A stretch of 64,000 bases of DNA, from positions 29,497-93,496 of the forward strand of contig JBLNBZ010000054.1 of the NCBI GenBank assembly GCA_050260355.1. The letters run 5' to 3'. The notes beneath the pieces were generated by a model. It was given only the letters and a program-made list of their open reading frames with translations, made no database searches and was not told where the DNA came from. Position numbers and translations under genes: made by a program. This document shows positions 28,157 through 37,200 of the stretch, one piece after another. Position 1 is the stretch's first letter. Each line of letters starts with the position of its first letter. Source of the DNA: CADEFX01 sp050260355. Lineage in GTDB: Bacteria; Pseudomonadota; Alphaproteobacteria; Rhizobiales; Hyphomicrobiaceae.

Positions 28157-28579
28157 TCAGCCAGCGAGAGCAGCGCGGATCTTGTCCGCATTCGCTGCCA
28201 GTATCTCCGGCTGCTCCATCCGTCCCGTATGCGGCTGCAGACTGACGCCATTCCAACGTGGCAGCACGTGAAAGTGAAGATGGAAAACCACCTGGCCGCC
28301 CGCCGGCTCGTTGAACTGCTGCAGCGTCACGCCGTGTGCCCCGAACGCCTTCACCAGGGCGTGTGAGATCTTCTGCACCGTGCGCATGCAGGTCGCCATC
28401 TGCTCTGGAGAGGCATCGAAGATGTTGCGTGCCGGCGTTTTGGGCACAACCAGCGTGTGGCCCTGGCAGCGTGGCATGATGTCCAGGAACGCGAGCGTAT
28501 CGGCATCCTCGTAGACTTTGTGGGCCGGAAGCTCCCCGCGCAGGATCTTCGCGAAGATGTTGCTGTTGTCGTAGGCCAT
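28157..28579 (-). CDS. HIT-family nucleotide-binding protein
   Basis: 140 residues. The histidine triad is in VFHLHFHVLP and the family start FAKILRGELPAHKVYED is visible. It belongs to the HinT-like group of nucleotide phosphoramidases that hydrolyse AMP-lysine type bonds. Many hyphomicrobial genomes carry one as a housekeeping gene. It is transcribed alone on the minus strand and converges on the PAP2 gene. Cellular substrate not known. Confidence 0.93.
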   Translation of the reverse strand: MAYDNSNIFAKILRGELPAHKVYEDADTLAFLDIMPRCQGHTLVVPKTPARNIFDASPEQMATCMRTVQKISHALVKAFGAHGVTLQQFNEPAGGQVVFHLHFHVLPRWNGVSLQPHTGRMEQPEILAANADKIRAALAG

Positions 28580-28723
28580 GTCCGAAATACCTCGCGCCGG
28601 AACCTATGGCCTGTTAAGCGCCCGGAAACCTTGCCGTCAAGTAGGCGGCCCATATTGAACATTGCCGGCGCCTTCGCGCGCTAGGCTCGCGGAGATTGCA
28701 CCCGCCCGCGATTGGACGAACCC

Positions 28724-28939
28724 ATGGTCGCCTCGGAAGCACCCGAATTGGAACCGGCACGGAAGGTCGATGCAGACGGCATCGTTACCCAGCACCTGCT
28801 GGCGCGTCGCATGCAGGGCCGCCTGTTGCGCATCTTTGCAGTGATCGCCGTCGTGCTTGCAGCTACCGGCGCCTTGGTCGTCGTACGCTCGGCCACGGTC
28901 CCCCTCGAGCCTGCTGCCACCTTCGCATTTCGCGTGTGA
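28724..28939 (+). CDS. Small single-pass membrane protein, unknown
   Basis: 71 residues from the ATG at 28724 (75 from an in-frame TTG at 28712). One hydrophobic helix covers about residues 39-60 (LRIFAVIAVVLAATGALVVV), preceded by a charged, basic segment (LLARRMQGR), so the N-terminus should be cytoplasmic. No recognised family. The Shine-Dalgarno is weak. Its stop lies only 3 nt from the stop of the convergent acyltransferase gene, a tight packing that mildly supports it being real. Confidence 0.5.
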   Translation: MVASEAPELEPARKVDADGIVTQHLLARRMQGRLLRIFAVIAVVLAATGALVVVRSATVPLEPAATFAFRV

Positions 28940-28942
28940 CGC

Positions 28943-30148
28943 TCAGGCTTGCGTGTCCGCACCCTTCTTGTAGGGAGCGTATTCGGCAAGCATCTCGCGC
29001 TGCTCCTGCATCTGCGCACGCTCCTCTGCGAGGTAGCGCGCGACGGCCCGCCTGAAGCCCGGCTCGCGGATCCAGTGCACCGAATACGTGGGCGTGGGCA
29101 TGTATCCGCGCGCGAGCTTGTGCTCACCTTGAGCGCCCGCTTCGACTCGCGGCAAGCGATGCGCGATGGCGTACTCGATGGCCTGGTAGTAGCAGACCTC
29201 GAAGTGCAGGCAGGGATGCTGCTCGATCGCCCCCCAGTAGCGGCCGTACAGGCAGTCGCCGCCGATCAGGTTGAGCGCTCCCGCAACGTAGCGCCCGTCG
29301 CGTCGCGCCATGACGAGGAGGCAGCGATCGGCCATGCTCGCACCCAGCAGGGAGAAGAACTTCCGATTGAGATACGGCCGGCCCCATTTGCGGCTGCCCG
29401 TGTCCATGTAGAACGCGTAGAATGCATCCCAGTGGCCCTCGGTAATGTCGGCCCCCGTCACCCATTCGATGCTCAGTCCATCAGCGAGCGCCTGCTCGCG
29501 CTCCTTGCGCACCGTCTTGCGCTTGCGCGAGGCGAGCGTCGCAAGGAACTCATCGAAGCTGGCGTAGCCTCGATTGTGCCAGTGGAACTGCTGATCCGTG
29601 CGCTGCAGCAGACCGTACTTACCCAGTCTGGTCCACTCGCCCTCGGACAGAAACGTGATGTGCAAGGAGGAGGCATCGCGCTGGCCGGCGAGCTCGATCG
29701 CGCCTGCGACCAGGAGCTGCTCCCGGGCCTCCTGTCCGGCTCCTGGCGTCACCAGCAGGCGACGGCCGGGCACGGGCGTGAACGGCACCGAGACCTGCAG
29801 CTTGGGATAGTAGCGTCCGCCGGCCCGCTCGAAGGCGTCGGCCCAGCCGTAGTCGAAGACATATTCGCCGCGGCTGTGCGATTTCAGGTAGCACGGCATG
29901 ACGCCGGTGACGCAGCCATCCTCCTCCAGGACCAGGTGCTGCACGAGCCAGCCGGTCCGCGCCGACACGGTTCCCGCATCCTCCAGCGCCTTCAGGAAGG
30001 CGTGGGCCACGAATGGATCGAATGGATACTCCGGCGGATTGGCGACCTGGTCCCAAGCCTCCGCCGGCAGGTCCGCGATCTTGGGCAGAACCTTGATGAT
30101 GGACTTGGTGCTGCCAGGCATTGGCATGCTCCTTTGGGCAATCAGCAC
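28943..30148 (-). CDS. FemAB-like / peptidogalycan biosynthesis acyltransferase (DUF482)
   Basis: 401 residues (394 or 392 if the in-frame ATGs at 30127 or 30121 are used). The protein is a GNAT-fold FemAB-related family: the N-terminal WDQVANPPEYPFDPFVAHAF, the central RKRKTVRKEREQA and the strongly conserved LNLIGGDCLYGRYWGAIE, followed by HFEVCYYQAIEYAI and GAQGEHKLARGY. Members are annotated as peptidogalycan biosynthesis or N-acyltransferase proteins; the true acceptor is not established. No signal peptide. It does not share an operon with its neighbours. Confidence 0.85.
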   Translation of the reverse strand: MLIAQRSMPMPGSTKSIIKVLPKIADLPAEAWDQVANPPEYPFDPFVAHAFLKALEDAGTVSARTGWLVQHLVLEEDGCVTGVMPCYLKSHSRGEYVFDYGWADAFERAGGRYYPKLQVSVPFTPVPGRRLLVTPGAGQEAREQLLVAGAIELAGQRDASSLHITFLSEGEWTRLGKYGLLQRTDQQFHWHNRGYASFDEFLATLASRKRKTVRKEREQALADGLSIEWVTGADITEGHWDAFYAFYMDTGSRKWGRPYLNRKFFSLLGASMADRCLLVMARRDGRYVAGALNLIGGDCLYGRYWGAIEQHPCLHFEVCYYQAIEYAIAHRLPRVEAGAQGEHKLARGYMPTPTYSVHWIREPGFRRAVARYLAEERAQMQEQREMLAEYAPYKKGADTQA

Positions 30149-30280
30149 CAGTCTAAAGCAACCGCTCGCCGAATGGGTTGTTCACATGTGACGCACTCGG
30201 ATGCGCCCGCAACGACGAATTGGGATAAGTTCGCGCCCCGCGGATCGGACAGGAATGCAGCCGGCACGGTCGAGGTTGTC

Positions 30281-31202
30281 ATGCGCAAGCCCCTCTTTGC
30301 ACTGGCGCTCGTCGCCACGGTTCTGGCGTCGCTGTCCTGCGCACATGCACGCGAGCCCGAGGAGGGCGTCAAGGTCGGCAATCCGTCTTTCCTCCGGCGC
30401 CTCGTTTCGGCTGACCGGGTCGAGCGGGCGGCGACTTTGCAGTACAGCCAGTTGAAGGCTCAGGCGCAGGCAAGGCACGCGCTGCTGCCGCCCGATTCAT
30501 CCGCAAAACGTACGGCTGCGCCGCATCGCCCGCGACCTTCTGCCCCACGCCGACAAGTGGAATCCGCGAGCCAAGCAGTGGCGCTGGGAGGTGGTCACGC
30601 TGGCGTCGAAGAATATCAACGCGTTCTGCATGCCGGGCGGCAAGATTGCGTTCTTTACGGGAATCCTGGAGCGGCTGCAGCTCACCGACGATGAGGTCGC
30701 CATGATCATGGGGCACGAGATCGCTCACGCCCTGCGCGAGCATGCGCGCGAGCGGGCCGCGAAATCCACCTTGACCAACATAACCGGCCGTATTGCCGGC
30801 CTCCTGCTCTTTGGGCAGGGCGGAGATATTATCGGCGCGGCCGGCAGCAACTTGCTGACGCTCAAATTCTCGCGGGACGATGAGCGGGAGGCCGATCTCG
30901 TCGGCATGGAGCTGGCTGCCCGCGGCGGCTACAATCCGGCGGCGGGCATCACGCTCTGGGAAAAGATGACGGCGGTTGCCAAGGGCGGGCCACCGCAGTG
31001 GATGTCGACGCATCCTTCCGGTCAGTCGCGCATTCAGCTCATCAAGGACCACCTCAAGGAGGTGGAGCCGCTGTACGAAAGGGCGAAGGCGGCCAAGGGC
31101 TCGGGCCAGATGCCCGAGACGCTGCGGAAAGAGGCAGAGCCGCAAGGCTCTTCGTCTGGAGCCGCCGAGCCGGTGCCGCCCCTGCCGGACCGCCGCCAGT
31201 AA
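30281..31202 (+). pseudogene. M48-family metalloprotease with a single-base frameshift
   Basis: A signal peptide (MRKPLFALALVATVLASLSC) and the normal N-terminal part run in one frame from ATG 30281 through LLPPD at about 30496. The rest continues in another frame from 30498 with HPQNVRLRRIARDLLPH, then KNINAFCMPGGKIAF and the zinc motif GHEIAHALREH. One extra T at 30496-30497 would explain the break. The reading would give a LoiP/YggG-like secreted protease of about 306 residues. The downstream frame alone can only start at GTG 30591, which would lose the export signal. Either a true pseudogene or a sequencing/assembly error. Confidence 0.8.
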
Positions 31203-31242
31203 TGGTTGGCGGGCGGCCTCGAACGCGAGAGGTTCGCGACCG

Positions 31243-31473
31243 ATGAGCGACTTTTCACTGCGACAGGGCCAGCGGTATCGAGCGACGTTGTCACTCGGCC
31301 TCTTCGAGCAATTCGCGACCAATGAGATGATTGCTGAGCGGCTGCGCGCTGCAGGTTTCGCTGACGTCCGCGTCGACGGCGAGGGCAAGATCCGGCGTGC
31401 CGAAGGCGTGTGGCAGCAATCCGACATGATCGCGGAGCTGCCGCAGCAAGTGAAAAGCGTGTCCGAAGTTTAG
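31243..31473 (+). CDS. Small conserved-looking protein, unknown
   Basis: 76 residues, ATG at 31243 with GAGAGG about 10 nt upstream, 40 nt after the M48 stop. The sequence has alternating hydrophobic pattern over RYRATLSLGLFEQFATNEMI and a predicted beta segment FADVRVDGEGKIRRAEG, ending ELPQQVKSVSEV. I recall similar short proteins in Hyphomicrobiales annotated as hypothetical, but no function. No export signal or membrane segment. Codon use and the start site are normal for the window. Confidence 0.65.
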   Translation: MSDFSLRQGQRYRATLSLGLFEQFATNEMIAERLRAAGFADVRVDGEGKIRRAEGVWQQSDMIAELPQQVKSVSEV

Positions 31474-31560
31474 CCCGCAGCGCGGGCCCGGCGCCATCTC
31501 GGTGCAACCAATTCCAGCTTAGCGCGTTTGCACCCTCACCGGGAACGTAAGGGGTCGCTG

Positions 31561-31767
31561 ATGGGTTTGGACGATCGGGGGCGCGAGCCCAGTCCGCGCG
31601 GCCGCGAGCGCGGCGGCCAGCAAGAGCAGCGGGACTTTTCGGGGCAAGACGCACGCCCTAACCTCGCGGATCTATGGACTCTCATCGAACGCGGGCGCCA
31701 ACTCTCTGCGCAATCGCATTCGCTCATGCTCCGCCTGGTGAACCTTTTTCGGGACCGCGAGAAATAG
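31561..31767 (+). CDS. Hypothetical small protein
   Basis: 68 residues from the ATG at 31561, which has AAGGGG 7 nt upstream. The first half is charged and low in hydrophobics (arginine, glutamine, glycine rich); the second half could form one amphipathic helix (LADLWTLIERGRQLSAQSHS). No family recognised. It precedes the EcfG-type promoter of the PRC-barrel gene, which starts 29 nt after its stop. Existence is supported mainly by the ribosome-binding site and is not certain. Confidence 0.45.
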   Translation: MGLDDRGREPSPRGRERGGQQEQRDFSGQDARPNLADLWTLIERGRQLSAQSHSLMLRLVNLFRDREK

Positions 31768-31796
31768 TCATCGGCCGGTGCGCGGGGCGGCATCGC

Positions 31797-31821
31797 GGAA
31801 CGGGTTGGTGTGGGCCGCGTT
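31797..31821 (+). promoter_or_regulatory. EcfG-type promoter of the PRC-barrel gene
   Basis: GGAAC (31797-31801), 16-nt spacer, CGTT (31818-31821), 34 nt before the ATG at 31856. Exact match to the pattern used upstream of nepR-ecfG. It predicts general stress control of the downstream gene. Confidence 0.83.
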
Positions 31822-31855
31822 GTCTCGCCAGAACGCGAAATAAGGAGCGAGCGCA

Positions 31856-32221
31856 ATGGCGGTTTCGACGGTTCATCCGAACCACAATCTGATCTCGAGC
31901 GAGGACATCGAAGGCACAATCGTCTACGGCACGGGGGACAACAAGGTCGGCACGATCGATCACCTCATGATCGATAAGGTCTCCGGCCGGGTCACCTACG
32001 CCGTCATGAGCTTCGGCGGTTTTCTCGGGCTCGGCCATAGCCACTTCCCCGTGCCGTGGGGCGCCCTCAAATACGACACGTCGCTTGGCGGCTTCCGCAC
32101 CAACATCGACGAGGGACAACTGCGGGATTCGCCACAGTTCAGTGACGACTCGTGGGGCGATCGGGCCTGGGAAGCCGAGATGCACAAGCACTACAAGGTG
32201 CCCCCGTATTGGGGACTGTAG
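31856..32221 (+). CDS. PRC-barrel domain protein, probable stress protein
   Basis: 121 residues. The PRC-barrel fold covers residues about 13-90: SSEDIEGTIVYGTGDNKVG, then IDHLMIDKVSGRVTYAVMSF and the loop GLGHSHFPVPWGALKYD. Free-standing PRC-barrel proteins of this type are frequent members of the alphaproteobacterial general stress regulon; their activity is unknown. An EcfG-type promoter sits 34 nt upstream, which supports the assignment. A 12-bp hairpin follows about 80 nt after the stop. Confidence 0.88.
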   Translation: MAVSTVHPNHNLISSEDIEGTIVYGTGDNKVGTIDHLMIDKVSGRVTYAVMSFGGFLGLGHSHFPVPWGALKYDTSLGGFRTNIDEGQLRDSPQFSDDSWGDRAWEAEMHKHYKVPPYWGL

Positions 32222-32300
32222 ATTTCGCCGTGCGATCTCGGGATTCTTCCGATTGTCGGCATTCTGTTAATGCGCACAGTAATTCCCTTCTTCGAAGGCC

Positions 32301-32330
32301 AACGTAGCGGCTGATCCGAGCCGCTACGTT
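32301..32330. terminator. Perfect 12-bp hairpin after the PRC-barrel gene
   Basis: AACGTAGCGGCT (32301-32312) and AGCCGCTACGTT (32319-32330) with a 6-nt loop GATCCG. There is no clear T-run (TGTGTGGA follows), so it may be a weak or Rho-assisted terminator, or a protein-binding dyad. Confidence 0.5.
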
Positions 32331-32374
32331 TGTGTGGAGATCATGACGCCACGCCTTGCCGTCGGAAGGGTGCC

Positions 32375-32836
32375 GTGACAGCAAACGCTTTGGACTTGTC
32401 CGATTCACCACCTTTGGAGCGTATGAACAACCCGACTATGGCCTTTGCGTCAGGCGCGTTGCTGTTCCTGACGAGTTCCGCCGTTCACTCGCTGCAGGCT
32501 AGCGAGGCCGCCTCCCGGCTGTGGTGGGCTGCGCTCATCGTGGTGGCAGCGTGCCACGCAGTCCTGGGGTTTTCGGCAATTGGCGGGGCTGAGGCGTTTC
32601 AGCGCCGTCAATGGGGCACGGCGGTGATCTGCGCCGTGACCAGCGCCGCCATCACGGCGATCGCCTCGGCGGCAGCAATCCTGGCGGCCGTTTCGTTTCC
32701 AATCGCGATGGGGCGGGCGACTGCGGTGGTCTTGATCGCGGCCTCGGCTGTCATCGCCAGCGCGGCGGTGGTCGTTGCGATAGCGCAGCCTCTCCGCAGT
32801 GCGCTCGGTCGTCGCTTCCGGGTCCAGGGACGCTGA
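32375..32836 (+). CDS. Small multi-pass membrane protein, unknown
   Basis: 153 residues from the GTG at 32375, which has AAGGG 5 nt upstream; an alternative ATG at 32423 would give 137 residues. Four hydrophobic segments are apparent (for example MAFASGALLFLTSSAV, AALIVVAACHAVLGF, and two alanine-rich ones towards the end). No family recognised and no conserved polar motif inside the membrane segments. It may be a real gene on composition and ribosome-binding site grounds. Confidence 0.5.
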   Translation: MTANALDLSDSPPLERMNNPTMAFASGALLFLTSSAVHSLQASEAASRLWWAALIVVAACHAVLGFSAIGGAEAFQRRQWGTAVICAVTSAAITAIASAAAILAAVSFPIAMGRATAVVLIAASAVIASAAVVVAIAQPLRSALGRRFRVQGR

Positions 32837-33059
32837 TCGTCCGTTCCCGTCGGTTGCTCATGCGACCCATGGAGATTTCCACATCAATCCACCGGATATC
32901 CCCGGCGCTGTGGACAAGAATGCCACACACGCAGGCAAAGACGGATGCTTGAACCCGCTGGAAGTTGAACGTTTGGCCGAATCACGTCCTCTAGGATTTC
33001 CTGAAGACTAATGCGCTCCGCGGCGGGGCGCTTCGGCTGGCAACGAGCGGGGGTTACAC

Positions 33060-33860
33060 ATGTTCTTCCGGAAGGCGAGTTGGACAATCGCTCTTGGTGC
33101 GACACTCGGATTGTTCCTTGGCTCGGGCGCTGCGACCGCCGGGGGCGTGAAAGATGGCTTCGTGGGTCCCGACGGTGGCGCGAAGGCTTTCGTCATGTAT
33201 TCAGGCTTCGACGTCGCCAACGATGTCAATTACGCCTATCAGGGCCTGATCTATTCGTTCAACAGAGACATCGGCAGGGACGGCTTCCTGTTGCGCCTCT
33301 ACGGCAGCCACGTCGACTACGAGTACGACAACTCGGGCGTTCCCGGCGGCCGGGTCGACGGTGACGGCTGGCAGGGCGATGTGATGATCGGCTACAAGAT
33401 CGGTCGCGGGGTCTGGTGGGCGGCTGGCTACATCGGCGTCGATTATCAGGATCACGATCTGACACCGAACGACTTCAGCAATCCGGTCCGCGGCTCCGAG
33501 GTCGGGTTCAAGGTTTCTGCCGACATGGCGACCCTGCGCGAAGGGACGCCGCTGTACTTCTCGCTCGGCGGTGAATACTCGACAGCCTTCAATAGCTACT
33601 GGGCCCGCGCCCGGGTCGGTCTCAACCAGCCGCGCTACACATTCGGCCCCGAGTTCATTGCCATGGGCAGCGACTCCTTCGATGCGCAGCGCGTCGGCGC
33701 CTTCCTCACCTTCGATTTGAACCTGACGCCGACCATGCCGATCGAGGTGACGATCTCCGGCGGCTATCAGTTCGTCGGCGACTCGAACAACGGTGACGGC
33801 TTCGGCAGCGGCGGTGGCGAGGGTGGCTACGGCGGCGTGAACTTCACGGTGCTGTTCTAG
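33060..33860 (+). CDS. bcsS: BcsS-family outer-membrane protein (cellulose biosynthesis-associated)
   Basis: 266 residues with a signal peptide (residues 1-27, ending GAATA). The mature part alternates aromatic beta strands and turns, as in an outer-membrane beta-barrel: AFVMYSGFDVANDVNYAYQG, later QRVGAFLTFDLNLTP, ending with NFTVLF, whose last residue is an aromatic as in barrel proteins. It matches the BcsS family that accompanies some alphaproteobacterial cellulose or related polysaccharide loci. Here there is no bcsA/bcsB operon, but a multi-domain glycosyltransferase gene follows. The export function is inference. Confidence 0.75.
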   Translation: MFFRKASWTIALGATLGLFLGSGAATAGGVKDGFVGPDGGAKAFVMYSGFDVANDVNYAYQGLIYSFNRDIGRDGFLLRLYGSHVDYEYDNSGVPGGRVDGDGWQGDVMIGYKIGRGVWWAAGYIGVDYQDHDLTPNDFSNPVRGSEVGFKVSADMATLREGTPLYFSLGGEYSTAFNSYWARARVGLNQPRYTFGPEFIAMGSDSFDAQRVGAFLTFDLNLTPTMPIEVTISGGYQFVGDSNNGDGFGSGGGEGGYGGVNFTVLF

Positions 33861-33898
33861 GATTTTCTCGACACGCCGACCCGCTCAGATCCGAGCGG

Positions 33899-33934
33899 CT
33901 CCGGGGAGGCCCACGGCCTCCCCGGAGTCGTTTT
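33899..33934 (+). terminator. Rho-independent terminator of bcsS
   Basis: Perfect 13-bp stem (33899-33911 and 33915-33927) with a 3-nt loop and TCGTTTT after it. It separates bcsS from the downstream synthase gene. Confidence 0.88.
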
Positions 33935-34231
33935 CATATCGCCGTGTCCTACTTTGAGATTTCCACAAATGATATCGGATATCGGATTTGCGTTTTGAAA
34001 GTCACGGAACACATTGAATTTTCGGCGTCAACGCGCCGGGTGGACCGCGCTCCTTCCCATTCCTGCACACCTATCGGTACGAGTGCATTAGTTCGCGCCG
34101 AAATGGGACAAGAATATAAATTTACTAAACCCGGGACTTTAAATATCTCAATTGAATATCCGATGATAACAGTCCGTTGACTTTCATAGAGGTCAACAGG
34201 GACGCCCTGCGGCGGCGGGGCAGTATGCGTC
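33935..34231. promoter_or_regulatory. A/T-rich control region ahead of the GH18/NodB/GT2 gene
   Basis: About 300 nt with no convincing gene and much lower GC than the surrounding DNA, notably at 33960-34030 and 34105-34180. It contains a tandem GATATCG repeat (33971-33977 and 33978-33984). A/T-rich promoters in front of exopolysaccharide genes are typical targets of MucR/Ros or nucleoid proteins; which one binds here is not known. A weak open frame at 33944-34180 has no supporting features. Confidence 0.5.
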
Positions 34232-37200
34232 TTGTCGGCAAACGAACACTCCTCACGGCCCGTATTCTTCGATCCGAACGGGCATCGCCATTACATCGTG
34301 TCAGCGATCCACTGGGCAGCGTGCTCGCTCGCCGGCATCCTGGTGACATGCCTGATCGTCACGAGCCTGGCCGGGCCAGTGATGCCCAGCGTGCAGCTCA
34401 GCAATCAGCAGCGTTCGCTGTCGGCGTCATCGGAATTGCCCGTTCTCTCGAGCGACGAGCCGGCCCTGGATCCGGCTCATGCGCGCAGCCCGGTGGCGGC
34501 GGCAGCGCAGGCGGCAACGCGCTATGCGCACTTGGTCACTTGGGACGACAACAGCATGTCGTCCCTCAAGCGCAATGCGAAGTCGCTCGACGTTCTGATC
34601 GTCGAGTGGCTGCATCTCGACGGCCCCGAAGGTGCACTCAAGCGTGAGACGCTCGAGAAGGAGCTCCTGGTCCGCAAGTGGGTGAGCACCAATGCGCCTG
34701 CGCTGAAGCTCTATCCGCTCGTCAGCAACTACGACAACAAGGATAAGCGCTGGGACAGCGTCGGCGCTGCCGCCATGCTGGTGTCAGACCAGGCCCGCGC
34801 CAAATTCGTCAATGAGTTGCGTCGCTACGCAGTTGCGGGCGGCTATCCGGGTCTGGTGCTCGACCTCGAGCAGCTTCCGGCCGACGCGCAGCCGAACCTC
34901 ACGCTGCTGGTGAACGAGCTTGCGGCAGCACTGCGCGCCGAGAGCATTCGGTTGCTCGTTCAGGTGCCTCCGTCCGAGCCCGGCTACGACTACGTCAAGA
35001 TGGCGGAAGCCTCCGCCGGGCTCATTCTCATGACCTATGATGAGCATTTCGAGGAAGGGGTTCCGGGGCCGCTGGCGGGTCAGGGATGGTTCGAGGCGCA
35101 GCTCGACGAGCGCTTCAAGGAGATCGACGGCAGCAAGCTCGTCATCGGCATCGGCTCGTACGGCTACAACTGGGGTGCGGCAGGCGATGGCAAGGAGATC
35201 TCTGTCCAGGAGTCCTGGGAGCTGCTGAACGAATCGGGCGCCAAGCTCCGCTTCGATGGCGCCTCGCTCAATCCGACGTTCAGCTATGTCGACGAGTCGG
35301 AAGGACGCCAGCACGAGGTCTGGTTCCTCGACGGGGTCACCGCGTACAACCAAGTCGCAGCCGCGCTGGCCATGCGTCCGGCGGGGCTGGCGCTTTGGCG
35401 CCTCGGCACCGAGGACCCCGGCGTGTGGGCCACGTTTGGCCGCGGGCGCATGTCCGACAAGTCTGCCCTCGAGTCGATCAAGGAGCTGCGGTCGGGCTAC
35501 GACCTGCTTTACAAGGGCAAGGGTGAGGTTCTGGACATCGCCGGAGCGGAGTCGCGCGGCGCCAGGACTGTGGCCTTCGATGCCGAGCACAACCTGATCA
35601 CCAACCAGGAGATCGTGACGTTCCCGAGCTCGACCACGGTTACCCGCTGGGGAGCACGCGATGACAAGGTCGTCGCGCTGACCTTCGACGACGGACCGGA
35701 TCCGATCTATACGCCCCAGATCCTCGACGTGCTTGCCGCCAAGGGCGTAAAGGCCACGTTCTTTGTCGTCGGCTCGTCGGGCGTGGTCAACAGCCACCTG
35801 CTAAAGCGGATCTACGATGAAGGTCACGACCTCGGCAATCATACGTTCACGCACCTGAACTCGGCCGAGGTCTCGTCCGAGCATCTCAAGTTCGAGCTGA
35901 ACGCGACGCAGAGGCTGCTCGAGGCAACCGTCGGTGCGCGCTCCAGGCTGTTCCGTCCCCCTTACGCGGCCGATCTCGAGCCGACGACCATCGACGGCGC
36001 GGAAGCCCTGCGCGTCTCCGGCTCTCTTGGCTATCTGACCATCGGCATGAACATCGATCCGAAGGATTGGATGCGGCCCATCGCTCGCCAGATCGTTGCC
36101 AATACGGTCGCTGGCGCAAAGAATGGCGAAGGCAATGTCATCCTGCTGCATGATGCCGGCGGTATTCGCACGCCGACGATCGCGGCGCTTCCCGAGATCA
36201 TCGACCGGCTTCACGCAGAGGGCTTCCGGTTCGTGACGATCCACGAATTGATCGGGCTGAAGCGCGAGGAGATCATGCCCAGGGTCAAGCCCGACGAGAG
36301 CCTCATTGCCACCGTGAACCAGGCAGGCTTCACGCTGATGAGCGGCATCAACTCGCTGGCCGGATTGCTGTTCCAGCTTGGGCTTGCGCTCGGCACGCTG
36401 CGTCTGATCTGGGTGGCCGCCTTTGCGCTGGTGCACGCGCGGCGCGACAGAAAGCGCGCAGATCAGACCTGGATGCCGGCTTCACTCGCCGTGATCATCC
36501 CTGCCTTCAACGAGGAAAAGGTCATCTGCAATTCCGTGCGCGCGCTGCTGGCGTCGAACATCCAAGACTTCGAGATTATCGTGGTCGACGATGGCTCGAG
36601 CGATCGCACGGCCGAAGTCGCCCGTCGCACATTTGCAGGTGTGGAGCAGGTGCGGGTTCTGAGCAAGCCCAATCAAGGCAAGTGGGCGGCGCTCAACTAC
36701 GCGCTGGCGCGGACCGATGCAGACATCGTCGTCACTCTGGACGCCGATACCATCTTCGAGCCGGATGCCCTGCAGATGCTTGCGCGGCACTTCGCCGACC
36801 CCAAGGTGGCCGCCGTGGCCGGGCACACGATCGTCGGCAACCGCATCAACCTGATGACTCGTTTCCAGGCGCTCGAGTACGTCACCAACCAGAACCTGGA
36901 CCGCCGCGCGCTCGAGGTCGTCAACGGCATCACCGTCGTTCCCGGCGCGATCGGCGCCTGGCGTCGCGATGCCCTGGTCGCGATTGGCGGCTTCTCGCCG
37001 GATACCCTAGCTGAGGACGCCGATGCCACCGTCAGGCTCGAGCTTGCCGGCTGGGAAGTCCGTTACGAGCCGGGCGCCATTGCGCGCACCGAGGCGCCGG
37101 AGACGGTCCGAGCCTTCATGAAGCAGCGCATGCGCTGGATGTTCGGCACGCTGCAGGTCGGCTTCAAGCATCTCTCCGCAATGTGCCGCGGCCGTCCTAT

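Noticed and set aside
28949..30694. 581-codon plus-strand open frame
   Set aside because: Mostly antisense to the FemAB-like gene; only its last part (from 30281) is real, as the N-terminus of the frameshifted M48 protease.
32799..33011. 70-codon plus-strand open frame before bcsS
   Set aside because: No ribosome-binding site and no recognisable features; it overlaps the end of the membrane-protein gene in another frame.
33944..34180. 78-codon open frame in the A/T-rich region
   Set aside because: No Shine-Dalgarno, atypical composition, no family features; treated as control region.
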